A stretch of DNA of 64,000 bases from positions 7,542,577 through 7,606,576 of the forward strand of contig OX359270.1 of NCBI GenBank assembly GCA_947179155.2. The letters are read 5' to 3'. This DNA comes from Hedera helix. Its lineage: Eukaryota; Streptophyta; Magnoliopsida; Apiales; Araliaceae. A program made the translations under genes and the position numbers. The notes under the pieces were generated by a model that searched no databases, was not told the origin of the DNA, and saw only the letters and a program-made list of their open reading frames with translations. Positions 11,921-22,025 of this stretch are shown here, piece after piece (within the stretch, counting starts at the first letter, position 1; each line of letters starts with the position of its first letter).

Positions 11921-13075
11921 GAGTATTTTCTCAAAATGACTACTCTGTCATTCAACTTTCTAAGCCACCTCCAATTTACTCAAGTTTTGTCTCCCATAGT
12001 CTAAACGCCAATTCAATCGGCGTGGGAGAGTTTTTTGTAATTCTACGCCACTTGGATTTGCGTAGGAGGATAAACACCCAAATTAGGCTTAAGTTAATTA
12101 ACTATTTAATTTATCTTAATCAATTTTATTTTATTTAAAAAAAATAAAATAAAAAAAGAATTAAAAAGTCAAAATCAGATCCAATGCCAGTTTGACTAGC
12201 GGTAACAGCTCATCAACGCCGGTGTGATTGGCGTTTGAGTTTTTATTTTATTTTATTTTCACAACCCTAACCCTACTCTCGTTCTTTCATTTCTTATCCC
12301 GTTAATAGGATATGTTCTAGTATTATATCTGCATTTTGTGGATTTATTAATACTACATCTATTTTAAAATTAAAAATATATTTTTAAAAATAATAATTTT
12401 TAAGGAAAAAAATTATTATTTTTCAAAATTATTATTACCAATGACTAAAAATGTAGTAGTGAAGGTATGTTAAGAATTTTATATTATTTTATAGTCTAAA
12501 AATAAAAATATATCTCTAATTTTTGCAATAGATATTAAATGAAAAATATTTCTAATTTTAAAACGAAAGTAGTAAAACTTGCAATGCTTTTGTATTTTGT
12601 GTTGAAATGGCGTTGAGCACAAAATTGGCGCTGGATTACAAAATTGTGTTCAATGCCATTTCAACACAAAATACAAAAGCATTGCAAGTTCTCCTATTTC
12701 CGTTCTAAAATGAAATATACATTTTTATTTATTCTCTGTTGTAAAAATTAGAAAAATATTTCTAATTTTAAACTGTAAAGTGTTATAAAAATTTTAACAT
12801 ACCATCACTACTATATTTCTAGTCAATGGCAACAATAATTTTGAAAAAATAAAGTAGTAGAAGCTATTACTTCTACTACTAATAAAGTACTAATAATTTC
12901 TACATAATAGCTTTTTATTATGTTATATAATTATCTAATAAAAATAAACTAGAGCTACAAAAAACTCTCCAACGCCGATCCAATTGGCGTTTAGGCTATG
13001 GGAGAGAAAATTTGAGTAAATTGGAGGTGGGCTTAGAAACTTGAATGAAAAAGTTGTCATTTTGAGAAAATACTC
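11921..13075. mobile_element. MULE-type foldback element with long TIRs and 10-bp TSD
   Basis: Terminal inverted repeats of about 120 bp begin GAGTATTTTCTCAAAATGAC on both ends and carry AAACGCCAATT-type palindromic GGCGT motifs. The flanks CCTGGACATC (11911-11920) and CCCGGACATC (13076-13085) match at 9 of 10 positions, the TSD length expected for Mutator-like elements. The 1155-bp body is AT-rich, without a transposase, and nearly symmetric, with a second inverted repeat at its centre. Confidence 0.8.
12576..12690. repeat. Near-perfect 47-bp hairpin inside the MULE foldback
   Basis: Arm 12576-12622 pairs with 12644-12690 at 45 of 47 positions, leaving a 21-nt loop. The arms contain GCAATGCTTTTGTATTTTGT. 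Transcripts in either direction would form a long stem of the kind that feeds small-RNA pathways. There is no evidence of transcription from sequence alone. Confidence 0.8.
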
Positions 13076-13137
13076 CCCGGACATCATTCATATCTTGAAC
13101 AGGTCGAAGAAGTTATCAATGACCGCGTTTGGAATAC

Positions 13138-13142
13138 ATACA

Positions 13143-13187
<45 letters not shown>

Positions 13188-13188
13188 T
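13138..13188. repeat. (CA)n-(TA)n compound microsatellite
   Basis: A CA run of about 35 bases followed directly by a TA run. It lies in the spacer between the MULE foldback and the LTR element; 13189-13373 shows nothing else recognisable. Confidence 0.9.
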
Positions 13189-13373
13189 CAACCATTTATA
13201 TCTTGGATTGTTTCTTAATTGTGAGACTTTCCCTCAGATTTTTAAGATTAAACAGTTCAAAAAGCAAAAGTACATACTGCATAACATATGATTAAACAAA
13301 GATTTTCATACTATTTAAATACTAAATCATTTTTGAAAGACCACACCTTATAGCTTAACGTGGCATTTGAGGC

Positions 13374-13851
13374 TGTTAACACTAAAATTTCGTCCGCAAG
13401 TTCAATTATCAATTCGAATTGGGACCTGCACAAAAATAACCACCAGAAGTGCTTGACGGCTTGGACTGTCGGAGGATACCTTCGGTGTGAGAGTAAGTAC
13501 AGATTTCAAGATGGGCCAACAATGGAGGCTTAAGTATTTAGTAAGTAGAATCAGATGTGTGTACCTCTATTATTCATTATGTATTTATAGTACTCATATT
13601 ACTCAACAGGACTCCAATTCTTAATAGGAATTGTGCAGCAGAATCCTTATTAGAGAAGGTAACTGTCATGCTAATCAATTCTAGATAGGTAACTCTCATA
13701 CCAATTAATATTAGATATGATAACTAGTTATTATCCAAATCAATAAGGAAAGCGATCTCAGTCCCCTTGTGCGCTCATTAGACTTAATGATCTGCAGGGC
13801 CAAGCTCATCATTGGTATCCCATTTATGTTAGTAAAATACGTAGCCCAACA
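13374..13851 (-). repeat. 3' LTR of the non-autonomous element
   Basis: 478-bp LTR, TGTTAACACTAAAATTTCG to GTAGCCCAACA. Compared with its partner it lacks about 20 bp near CTATCGGACTTAAAAGTCCT and differs by scattered substitutions, so the insertion is not very recent. Confidence 0.85.
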
Positions 13852-13950
13852 TTGCCCCCCACTCCTTTAGCATATGAAATGGGTTGGAGGAGTAGATAGG
13901 AGGCTCTGGGAGTCCAAAGACTGCAATAACCGAGATGGGCGAGCTTCTTC

Positions 13951-14230
13951 GGGAGCCCGGAGGTATCAGACCGAAAGGAAAAACTGCATCGAGAGCCCAG
14001 AGGCATTAGACTGAAGGGAAAGCTCCATCAGGAGCCCGGAGGCATCAGACCGAAGAAAAAACTTCATTGAGAGCCCGGAGGCATCAGACCGAAGAGAAAT
14101 ACTCCATCGGGAGCCCGAAGGCATCAGATCGAAGGAAAAGACTCCATCGGGAGCCCAAATGCATCAAAACGAAGGAAAAGGCTCCATCGGGAGCCAAGAG
14201 GCTTAGGCATTAGACCGAATGGAAAAGACC
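13951..14230. repeat. Seven-copy 40-bp tandem repeat in the LTR element
   Basis: Each unit carries GGGAGCCCGGAGGCATCAGA followed by CCGAAGGAAAAGACTCCATC, with variants. Seven units span 280 bp. Two further direct repeats of about 70 bp (TTTTGGGAGGAAA to TAACCCGAAGATAGAGGTCT) follow at 14271-14343 and 14432-14504. Confidence 0.85.
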
Positions 14231-14307
14231 AAAGAGATACTACTTTCGTAAATTCGAAGAAAGTATGCTTTTGGGAGGAAATAAGCTTTTTCGGGATTCC
14301 AAGACAA

Positions 14308-14928
14308 CTAACCCGAAGATAGAGGTCTTCGGGATTTCAAGGACGTCAAACCGAAGAGGAAGCTGTGGTGAAAGCCAAGTAAGACTACAATTGTTGAACC
14401 CAGTGAACGTGCGGACCCGAAAATAGTATACTTTTGGGAGGAAAGAAGCTTAGTCGGGATTCCAAGACAACTAACCCGAAGATAGAGGTCTTCGAGGTTT
14501 CGAGGACGTTTCTCAGAAGTCCTTTTTAGAGATGATTCTCCAGTGTGACTACTCTCCCGAAGCTTCTTATTTCGATCATCCCTGTTATGAGATAGGGGAG
14601 ATCTCGATCTTTTTCTTAAGTCTCTAAAAGTTGTAGATTGGGAATTGATTGTCTTATGGTCAGGATGGTGGTCGCAGCGACGATCAATGTGTCTACCATG
14701 GCTGCCTGAACGGAAGGTCGAGCATCTCTGGCTCAACAAATCGTTTCTAGCCTTAGTCAGGTCTGCATATTGTCTATCAAGCTCTTCTTGTTGGAGATCA
14801 AGAGCTTTCTTTTTATCAAGCATCTCTCGAAGGCGACTCTGCCTGTCAGCATTGGTTGTATGATGTGACTGCGAGTGTGTATCTCTTCGGGAGTTATTCT
14901 GGCTCTTTGAGGATGATGCGGTCACCAT
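14308..14928 (-). CDS. Gag-like protein of the non-autonomous LTR element
   Basis: A 206-codon frame starting 67 bp inside the 5' LTR edge. The N-terminal third is polar, and residues 25-70 look like a coiled coil (LREMLDKKKALDLQQEELD). A basic, Arg/Ser-rich middle follows. This matches the N-terminal character of Ty3/gypsy gag proteins, but no zinc knuckle is present and the C-terminal quarter runs into repeat sequence. Coding potential is uncertain; it may be a gag remnant kept open by chance. Confidence 0.45.
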   Translation of the reverse strand: MVTASSSKSQNNSRRDTHSQSHHTTNADRQSRLREMLDKKKALDLQQEELDRQYADLTKARNDLLSQRCSTFRSGSHGRHIDRRCDHHPDHKTINSQSTTFRDLRKRSRSPLSHNRDDRNKKLRESSHTGESSLKRTSEKRPRNLEDLYLRVSCLGIPTKLLSSQKYTIFGSARSLGSTIVVLLGFHHSFLFGLTSLKSRRPLSSG

Positions 14929-14995
14929 CTTAATTGTTTTTGGTTGAAAAGATCGTCTCTACTAAATACTAGAAAGACCTTCCTTCTAGCTCCAA

Positions 14996-15491
14996 TGTTA
15001 ACTCTCGAATTTCGTCCGCACGTTCAACCACCGGTTCGAACTGGGTCCTGCACAAAAATAACCACCAGAAGTGCTTGACGACTTAAGCCGCCGGGGGATA
15101 CCTCCGATGTTAGAGTAAGTACAGATTTCAAGATGTGTCAACAATGGAGACTTAAGTATTTAGTAGGTAGAATCAGATGTATGTACATCTCTTATTCATC
15201 ATGTATTTGTAGTACTCATATTACTCAACAGGACTCCAATTCCTAATAGGAATTGTGTAGCAGAATCCTTATTAGATAAGGTAACTGTCATGTTAATCAA
15301 TGCTAGATAGGTAACTCCCATATCAATTAATATTAGATATGGTAACTAGTTAGTATCCGAATCGATAAGAAAAACGATCCCAAGCCTATCGGACTTAAAA
15401 GTCCTCTTTTGCGCGCACTAGACTTAATGATCTGCAGGTCCAAGCTCATTATTGGTATCCCATTTATGCTAGTAAAATACGTAGCTCAACA
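14996..15491 (-). repeat. 5' LTR of the non-autonomous element
   Basis: 496-bp LTR, TGTTAACTCTCGAATTTCG to GTAGCTCAACA, collinear with 13374-13851. On the minus strand it is upstream of the gag-like frame and would hold the element promoter. Confidence 0.85.
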
Positions 15492-15496
15492 GAGGT

Positions 15497-15885
15497 CTTT
15501 CTACGTCCAATAACATGCAGTTTCACTACTAATAGCAGGTGGCTCAGTTGGTGTACCTAATAAATTTAGATAAAAGATGTTATTAAGTTGAAATTAGGGT
15601 ATAATAAGTTTTCACACAGGCATAATTTAAGAAGGTATATAATTTTTTTAGTGCATTTTTAAACAAAAACATCATTTTCTGATGGAAAAAATTGAGACTC
15701 CTGCTTGAGTACAGCTTCCCGTATGTTTTAGGACTGTTATTTTTGCACAAATATTGTTTAAAGATTTAAAATAGAAATAATGTCCAAGCACACATATTAT
15801 ATACTTCAAACATTTCTATTGAATTATAATTACAAGAAGCATATATTATATATGAGATTGAATAAAATTATAAAAGTGATTCACC

Positions 15886-15953
<68 letters not shown>

Positions 15954-16510
15954 AAATAGTTAGTAACTTGGTATTCATACTTATCTACAACAAAAAAATC
16001 AATAAATGAAGTCGTAAAATGTATTATTTTTATTTTTTAAATGATTAAAATATTGTCTTCTTTTCTCTATGTTATTTAGTATAAATGATAGGAGTATAAA
16101 TTTTAGAGGCAAAACATAGGATTACCCTACTGGAGTTATACCGTTTTAAGCATTTGGTCACTAAAGTTTTAAAAAATAAAATTAGGTCATTATATTTTTA
16201 AAATTTTCTTAATTTGGCCATTTCGTCCATTTTAGGACGTTAAAATGCTTAAGTTATTTCCAAACGTAGCTTTAAAAGAAAAGGAAAAACCAATCAAATG
16301 TTGAGACGGTCAAGTTGGCTTCCAACGTTGGATTAGGCGGGAGAAAGGAAAGGTAATGGCTTTATAAAACGTCAATTGCAACAGTTTAAAAACTGAAGAA
16401 CTAGGGCAAAAAAGAAGGTTGTAAAAATTGCAGGGAAGAAGGTTGGAAAAATTAGGGCTTTTGCTTGGTAATTATTATCAAGGTTAGTGATAACCTGGAC
16501 TGCATCATAG
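15497..16510. other. Spacer with (TA)n tract and MULE-TIR-like sequence
   Basis: A pure TA run of about 63 bp occupies 15888-15950. From about 16110 to 16260 lies a sequence with GCATTTGGTCACTAAAGTTT, AATTAGGTCATTATATTTTT and TTTGGCCATTTCGTCC, a style seen in many plant MULE termini. It directly precedes the GRF gene. I could not find its inverted partner by eye on the far side of the transposase. Confidence 0.4.
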
Positions 16511-17021
16511 ATGGCTTCATCACGATCTAGATCAATGTCAACCACTGCTACAGAGATACGGATGTGTTATTGTGATGTTCCAGCTCGAATTTGTGTTTTC
16601 AAAAAGGACACGTCAAGAAGAAGAAGGTTTTATGGCCGCCGCAACTATGGGGTTAATTTCCTCTTTATATTTGTCAAATCAAGAAGAAGAAGGTTTTATG
16701 TCCGCCGCAACTATGGGGTTAGTTTCCTCTTTATATTTGTCAAATTTGTTGGACCATTTCTCTGTTAAATTTTGTTTTGTATTTGACTCTGTTTTCACCT
16801 TGTGATACCAATTTTGATAGGAAGTTGGGAGATATTGTGGATATTTTGAATGGCTTGAAGTGCCTACCAATGAAAATGAAGTAACAAGTGCGATGAATAA
16901 TAACCCATTTACAAAGCTTAAGGAGAAGTTGAAAAATTTGAGAAGGGAAACAACTAAAAAGGAAATGGAAGTTGATAGAGTTCTCAAAACTCATTTTGTG
17001 CAGTGTATTGTCATGGACTGA
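16511..17021 (+). pseudogene. GRF-type zinc-finger protein gene, cut by an LTR element
   Basis: GRF zinc fingers bind single-stranded DNA or RNA in several repair and topoisomerase proteins; many small plant GRF proteins have no known role. Exon 1 is 16511-16651 (47 codons, ending RRRRFYGRRNYG). The GT donor is at 16652, the acceptor AG at 16819-16820, and exon 2 starts at 16821 with EVGRYCGYFEWLEVP, joined in phase 0. Finger residues visible are CYCDVPARIC in exon 1 and YCGYFEW in exon 2. The usual Cys of the FYGC block is Arg here, so metal binding is probably impaired. Exon 2 continues as a Lys/Glu-rich helix. The frame reaches ATG GAC and then TGA, but that TGA is the first three bases of the LTR inserted at 17019. 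The original frame resumes at 27960 and would stop at 28014-28016, for about 131 residues. A convergent MULE transposase lies downstream. Confidence 0.65.
16613..16744 (+). repeat. 66-bp tandem duplication across the GRF exon 1 end
   Basis: Copies 16613-16678 and 16679-16744 each contain TCAAGAAGAAGAAGGTTTTA and the exon 1 splice donor, so the gene has two candidate donors (16652 and 16718). The period is a multiple of three, so the frame stays open through both. One copy reads FYGRRNYG, the other FYVRRNYG. Confidence 0.85.
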
Positions 17022-17321
17022 TAAGTAGGTTTTTATAACTATTTGTTAGGTATTTTATGCTTAATTATTTGTGGCTTTTTACATATTTTTAGTGTTTTAG
17101 GTAATTTATTTAATTTAATGCATTATTATTATTATTATTATTTTTATTTATTTTTAATTAATTTATATTTTATTTTGTAGGAAAATTAGAGCTGATGACA
17201 ATCTGACTTTTATTTTCGCGTGGCGTTCCATCAGCAGATAAATTAAAGGATAATTTAGGAATCCAATTGCAATTTGGAAAAGGAAAATAAATAAGAATTT
17301 TATATTTATTTTATTATTTTG

Positions 17322-20264
17322 TGTTGAAGGTTGTTTGATTTGATGATGATGATTGTTGTGCAAAAATGATTGTGGCAAATGTGCCTACATGGTTGATTGT
17401 CAATGTGTATCTGACAAAGTGCTTATATGTTAATGTGCTTATATGTTAATGTGCTTATTTGCTTACTTAATTATGTGCATAGATGTTCTAAAAGTGCTTA
17501 TGTGGTTAATTGACAAAGTGATTATATGTTAATCAAATTATGTGCCTACATGATCATGTGTGTATGATATATATTACCTATTTCAAATACTGTGATTTAC
17601 ACACTTGTATAACACAAATATGATCTTGTTGAAAACTATCTGATGCTTATAAAAGAGAATGAAAGTTATCTGGTTCAAATATTGTAAAGTTCTTTTAAAA
17701 GATATATGTGTACAAAGGACTTAGATTTTAAAGATCAGAAATGTTAGGTTGATCTTTCTGTAGGAGTCACTCTGCATAAAAGATGCATGATATAAGCAGA
17801 GTAGCATAAGAATGAATCATTGTTGTATTTGTGTATGACAGAGTCTGTAAAGTCCTTTCAATATATAATGATGTAATAATGTACGAAAGGACTTAGTTAA
17901 AAAAGATCAAATCTATTAGATTGATCTTATGTTAGATCTGATCAGTCTATATGATCGTAGAATGGACTCTACGATTCCAAGCAAAGAAGACTCAAAGATT
18001 CAGTATAATTCGTAGAGTGAAATATACGACTCCTTACCAGGATAACTCTGCGATCATCAAAGAGAGACAGATGTGCAAGAGGTCTACAAAATATACAAGC
18101 TAAATTAAAGAACTGATCAAGTACAAATCGTAAAGCAGAACTCTACGATCGTCGAACAGACAGCTAAGCAAGCCAGCAGTTAACGCAGAACCAGAGAAGA
18201 AATATACTCTACGATATACACAATCTAGCAAGATCGTAGAGTAAACTTGAAGAACAAGCACATACGAGAACTATACGATTTGCACAGTTAGAAGAAATCA
18301 TAGAGTGAAACAGGATGACAAGACATGCAGAAAATTGTTCTACACATGGAATAATCATTGAGTAGAAATAAAGGATGTGCCAACGAAGACAACAACTCAA
18401 CGATTCCACTGAAAAGCACTACAGTCAGCAACTTCACGACTTGCATAGAAGGACAAGCTCGTAGAACGAAATCATAAAGCAAAACACTGCAGACAAACTT
18501 TGCGATCTGAACAGAATAGCAAGATCGCAAAGTAAGAGAAAAGAGCGCTCCAACTTAACGTTTTACTTGAAATACCTCAAGTAACATTCATGGAGCTGAA
18601 TTTGCAGAATCAGAATGAACAGCCTATCACTCGACGAATTCACTGAGCAGTTCAGAACCAGTAAACTAACAGAACGACAATATAGTGCGAGAGAAAAGAG
18701 AATACTCCTCGCCCAAACTCAAGAAAGATTAAGTGCTTTTGAGTTACAGATGCATGTCAGAGTCACAGAAGACTTTGTGCCTAAACGACTATAAGTCAGG
18801 ACCCACTGCTCAGGAAAATGGTGAATAAAGTCAGACTAATGGGATATCTTTGAATGCATCAGAACAGCTGGTTCTAAAAGTCAAGGAAGGTATTTATTGA
18901 TGGATCAGAAGATTAATTAGCAAAGAATATAATAATCTTTGCTGAACAACTCTGGGAGTGCAACGACTATAAATTCAGAGAAATCTAAGCTACAGTTTGA
19001 TATATCAGAACATGTCAAAAAAGGGAAAAAGAACTAACAGAAGCAGCAAGAAAGTTAACATCGAAGATATTAAGGATCTGCACAAAGCAACGAGATTTCT
19101 TTCAACGGTAAAATATGCACAAAGATATAAAAGCTTTAATAATTCACAGAAAAAGAGTTGTTGAATATACAAGAGAGGATGGTGGACAACAACAGATCGT
19201 AGAGTGAAATAGAAAATGAATATGCTGAAGAACTCCACGATCCACCAGAACACTAATACTAAATTGAGAGAGACATAGAGAAAAATAACTCTATTACAAG
19301 AGAAGTGTTCAGAGCTACTAGGCACGTGGTAGAGAGAAGCTTAAACGCCAACTTGATACAGACATAGAAGCAACTGAGTACCAAAAGGAAGGAGCATTAC
19401 AGTCATCTAAGAAGCCCATCTCGAGAAGCTATAAACGGTCTATGATAAGAATGAACAACTGAGTAACGAAAGGAAGGAACTTCATAGTCATCTCAGGAGT
19501 TCGTCTCGAGAAGTTATCAAGTACCAAAGGAGCTGAAGTACAAAAGTTTAGCAGCATAATGGGTGATCACAAGAAGATATTGAGTAAATAAAGAAGTCAA
19601 GCATCATTGTCGAGCTCAATATCATTTCAAGAATGATCACATCCTGCTACTGAGTATTTAAAGACAATGGAACTTAAAGTACAACTCAGTAGCAACTCCA
19701 AGATCTATCAACAAGCAAGGAGCCAAGTCTGTTAGACTTGAAGAGGGCAGTTATGTCCTTGTCTTAGTGACTAAAGGAGCCAAGTCTGCTAGACTTGAAG
19801 AGGACAGTTATGTCCTTGTCTTAGTGACTAAACTAGCCAAACCTGTTGGGTTTGAAGGGTTCTTAGTGAACCAGAGTTTCCAGGCCTGATGTGCTTGAAG
19901 GGTTCTATATGAACCATTCTTAGTGGATTTCCTACTCGTTGTAGTAGAAGAGTGGAGTAGGAGTTATTCAGTCTCCGAACCACTTAAAACTCTCTGGTGT
20001 CATTTACATTCAGTCATATATATATAGATATAACTGCTAAAATTGGTTTACTTGACAAGTGGTTATCTTCAATACAGTCTTAACTCAACGGAGAAGTTTT
20101 ACAAATCTTTAAGGGAAGTTTTCAAACTAATATTCCGTTGTGCAAACAAATCTTGATTAAATGAATTAATTGGTAATAAACTTTTGAAGTTAAGCAAAAA
20201 GTTTCTAAGAGATCTATTCAACCCCCCCCCTTCTAGATCACTTGTGTGCCTCTGGGAACTAACA
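17322..20264 (+). mobile_element. Copia-type solo LTR (SIRE/Maximus-like), 2.9 kb
   Basis: Begins TGTTGAAGGTTG, ends GGGAACTAACA, and is flanked by exact TTTTG repeats (17317-17321 and 20265-20269). No PBS, gag or pol follows, so it is a solo LTR. The last 500 bp (CTTAGTGGATT, GTGTCATTTAC, ATATTCCGTTGT, TCTATTCAAC and a C run) are collinear with the Copia LTR end at 34830-38244, which does run into a PBS and gag. It contains a minisatellite of GTGCTTATATGTTAAT units (17410-17535), an array of CTCTACGAT-type motifs, and a tandem repeat of about 56 bp (AGTTATGTCCTTGTCTTAGT) near 19735-19830. Short open frames inside have no family match. Confidence 0.75.
17940..18545. repeat. Dispersed array of CTCTACGAT / ATCGTAGAG motifs
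   Basis: More than ten exact or one-mismatch copies of CTCTACGAT or its complement are spaced irregularly over 600 bp of the Copia-type solo LTR. They occur in both orientations, often as inverted pairs. A further copy lies at about 19197-19205. Confidence 0.65.
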
Positions 20265-21177
20265 TTTTGTATTTTAAATCCTATTAGGGTTTGAAAAGTG
20301 TAATTTTTATTAGGGTTAAGAGAATTATGTAGCCTATAAATAGAAGGCTTGAGATACACTTGAATAGATAACTTTCATTAAAAAAAATTCTCTCTTTTAT
20401 TCTTTGGTGCTTTTCAAAACTATGTGTAGCTAAATTATTTTTCTTGGTTTAAGTGATTGAAGTCATCAAGATTTATACACTGTGAGATTTAATTTATTTT
20501 AATTGTTCAATTTATATTTTGAGTATTGAATATTTTTTTATGCTTAATTTTATGATTGATTTGTTTAATTGCTAGAAGCGCTACTAGTTTATTATTCATA
20601 TTAATTTACTATTGTTGGTGAAGCAACTAAGTTTAATAATTATTTTGTAGATCAAAATATTATTTTATCTTAGGAAGAATATTCATCTAAATTAAATGCA
20701 AACAAGTGGTTTGTGTTGTTTAGTTCAACGATCTCTTTGATTCTTAAAGCTGCTATTAAATTAAATTTTTAGCAAGTGCTGAAGGTTGTTTAGTAGTAAG
20801 GATATCTAGACTAAGTGGCTCTATTTATCTAAAAGTAAGGAGAGAGAAGGAAAATTATTCCACCTGCGATTAGTTATTTCTACGATGAATGTTCAAAATA
20901 TTAATTGATTTATTCTTGCATCAATGATTAGTTATAAATTCTTGATGGTGGATGTTAACTTAAACCAAGACTTTTTCTTTTTATTTATTTCATTAGATTA
21001 CTTGCATATTTATTGATTTTAGTTAATTTAAACCCCCCCCCCCCAAAATTGTGGTTTACAAAACATAAAATTAAATTAATCATTCTCTGTAGGATTGACT
21101 CTTACTTGCACTACTACATTAATATTTTTTAAAAGTAAGATTTTATTTTTGGGTGCTTGCGACATCACACCAAATTT

Positions 21178-21195
21178 TGGCGTCGTTGCCGGGGA
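21178..21195 (+). other. Primer-binding site, tRNA-Asp type
   Basis: TGGCGTCGTTGCCGGGGA, six bases after the left LTR, differs by one base from the complement of the plant tRNA-Asp 3' end. That primer is typical of Athila-like Ty3/gypsy elements. Confidence 0.8.
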
Positions 21196-21329
21196 CTGAT
21201 TTTAATTTAATTTTATGTTTTTGTAAATATTTATTTAACTTAGTAATTTTTCTTAGATTTTATTTTTCTAGTTTTTCATAATTTAATTTAGTTGTGCAGG
21301 TTCGGGATGGATGTCATGCATGATTATGT

Positions 21330-22018
21330 CAATGAGGTAATGCACAACCAATGGAAGCTTGTAGAATTTGTGCGGTGGTAAGACATCTAACTAATATGTG
21401 CCATATTCTTGGAGAGAAGTCCTATGAACAAGTCAATATAGCAAGTGGTTTCCCTAGTCAATCCTAATGGAAATATGATCCCTATTCAATAGCGTATAAT
21501 TCTGGATTGAGGGATCATCCTAATTTTGGCTATAAGGATCCACAAATGAATCCGCCTGCAAATCAAAAAATTTCAAGTTGTCAACAATACATTCAGTCAA
21601 ATCCCCAACATCAACAGGTTCGATCATTTAATTCTGATATGTCTTTAGAGGATATGATTAAATTAATTGAAATTAATAATCTACAATTTCAACAGGATAC
21701 TACTGCAATTATTCAGCGTTTGGGTACTCAAATGGGACAAATGACAATCGCAGTCGATCAATTGGAGGAGCAAAGTTCTGCGCAAGTACCTTCTCAAACG
21801 GTGGATAATCCTAAGGAGAATACAAGTGCACAAGTGTTAAAAAGTGGTAACGATGTAGAAGATCCAGAAAAGACAGTCACTCCATCACCGAAGCAAGAGA
21901 AATCAAACAATATCAATGAGGCGGACAATGTTAATGTAGACGATGATGTTATTTTTTATGATGACATGCCTAAGGTTTGCGGAAGTTGTTGAGGAACTAA
22001 ACAAGAAAAAGTTAGAGA
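21330..22018 (+). pseudogene. Gag remnant of the Athila-like element
   Basis: An uninterrupted frame runs 21507-21992 (161 codons), starting MRDHPNFGYKDPQMNPP. A helix (LEDMIKLIEINNLQFQQD), a GTQMGQMTIAVDQLE segment and an acidic tail follow. Just upstream, in frame pieces with stops, CRICAVVRHLTNMC resembles the gag zinc-knuckle region and YDPYSIAYNSG leads into the open frame. This is the C-terminal part of an Athila-type gag; the N-terminal capsid portion is deleted. The reading continues to 22021, where the gypsy-like solo LTR is inserted, and resumes after 25059. Confidence 0.65.
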
Positions 22019-22025
22019 TTGTAAT

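Larger units (their letters stand above)
13374..15491 (-). mobile_element. Small non-autonomous LTR retrotransposon
   Basis: Two related LTRs (13374-13851 and 14996-15491), both starting TGTTAAC and ending CAACA, enclose a 1.14-kb internal region. Flanks GAGGC (13369-13373) and GAGGT (15492-15496) fit a 5-bp TSD with one change. A purine tract on the minus strand (AGGAGTGGGGGGCAA) abuts the left LTR. A PBS-like TTGGAGCTAGAAGGAAGG abuts the right one, so the element reads on the minus strand. The internal part encodes only a gag-like frame and a 40-bp tandem array. There is no protease, RT, RNase H or integrase, so it would depend on proteins from elsewhere. Confidence 0.85.
17019..21172 (+). 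repeat. 5' LTR of the Athila-like element, interrupted
   Basis: LTR sequence occupies 17019-17321 and resumes at 20270-21172; the gap is the Copia-type solo LTR plus its TSD copy. The joined length, about 1.2 kb, matches the 3' LTR. It contains a 12-base C run at 21033-21044. Confidence 0.85.
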
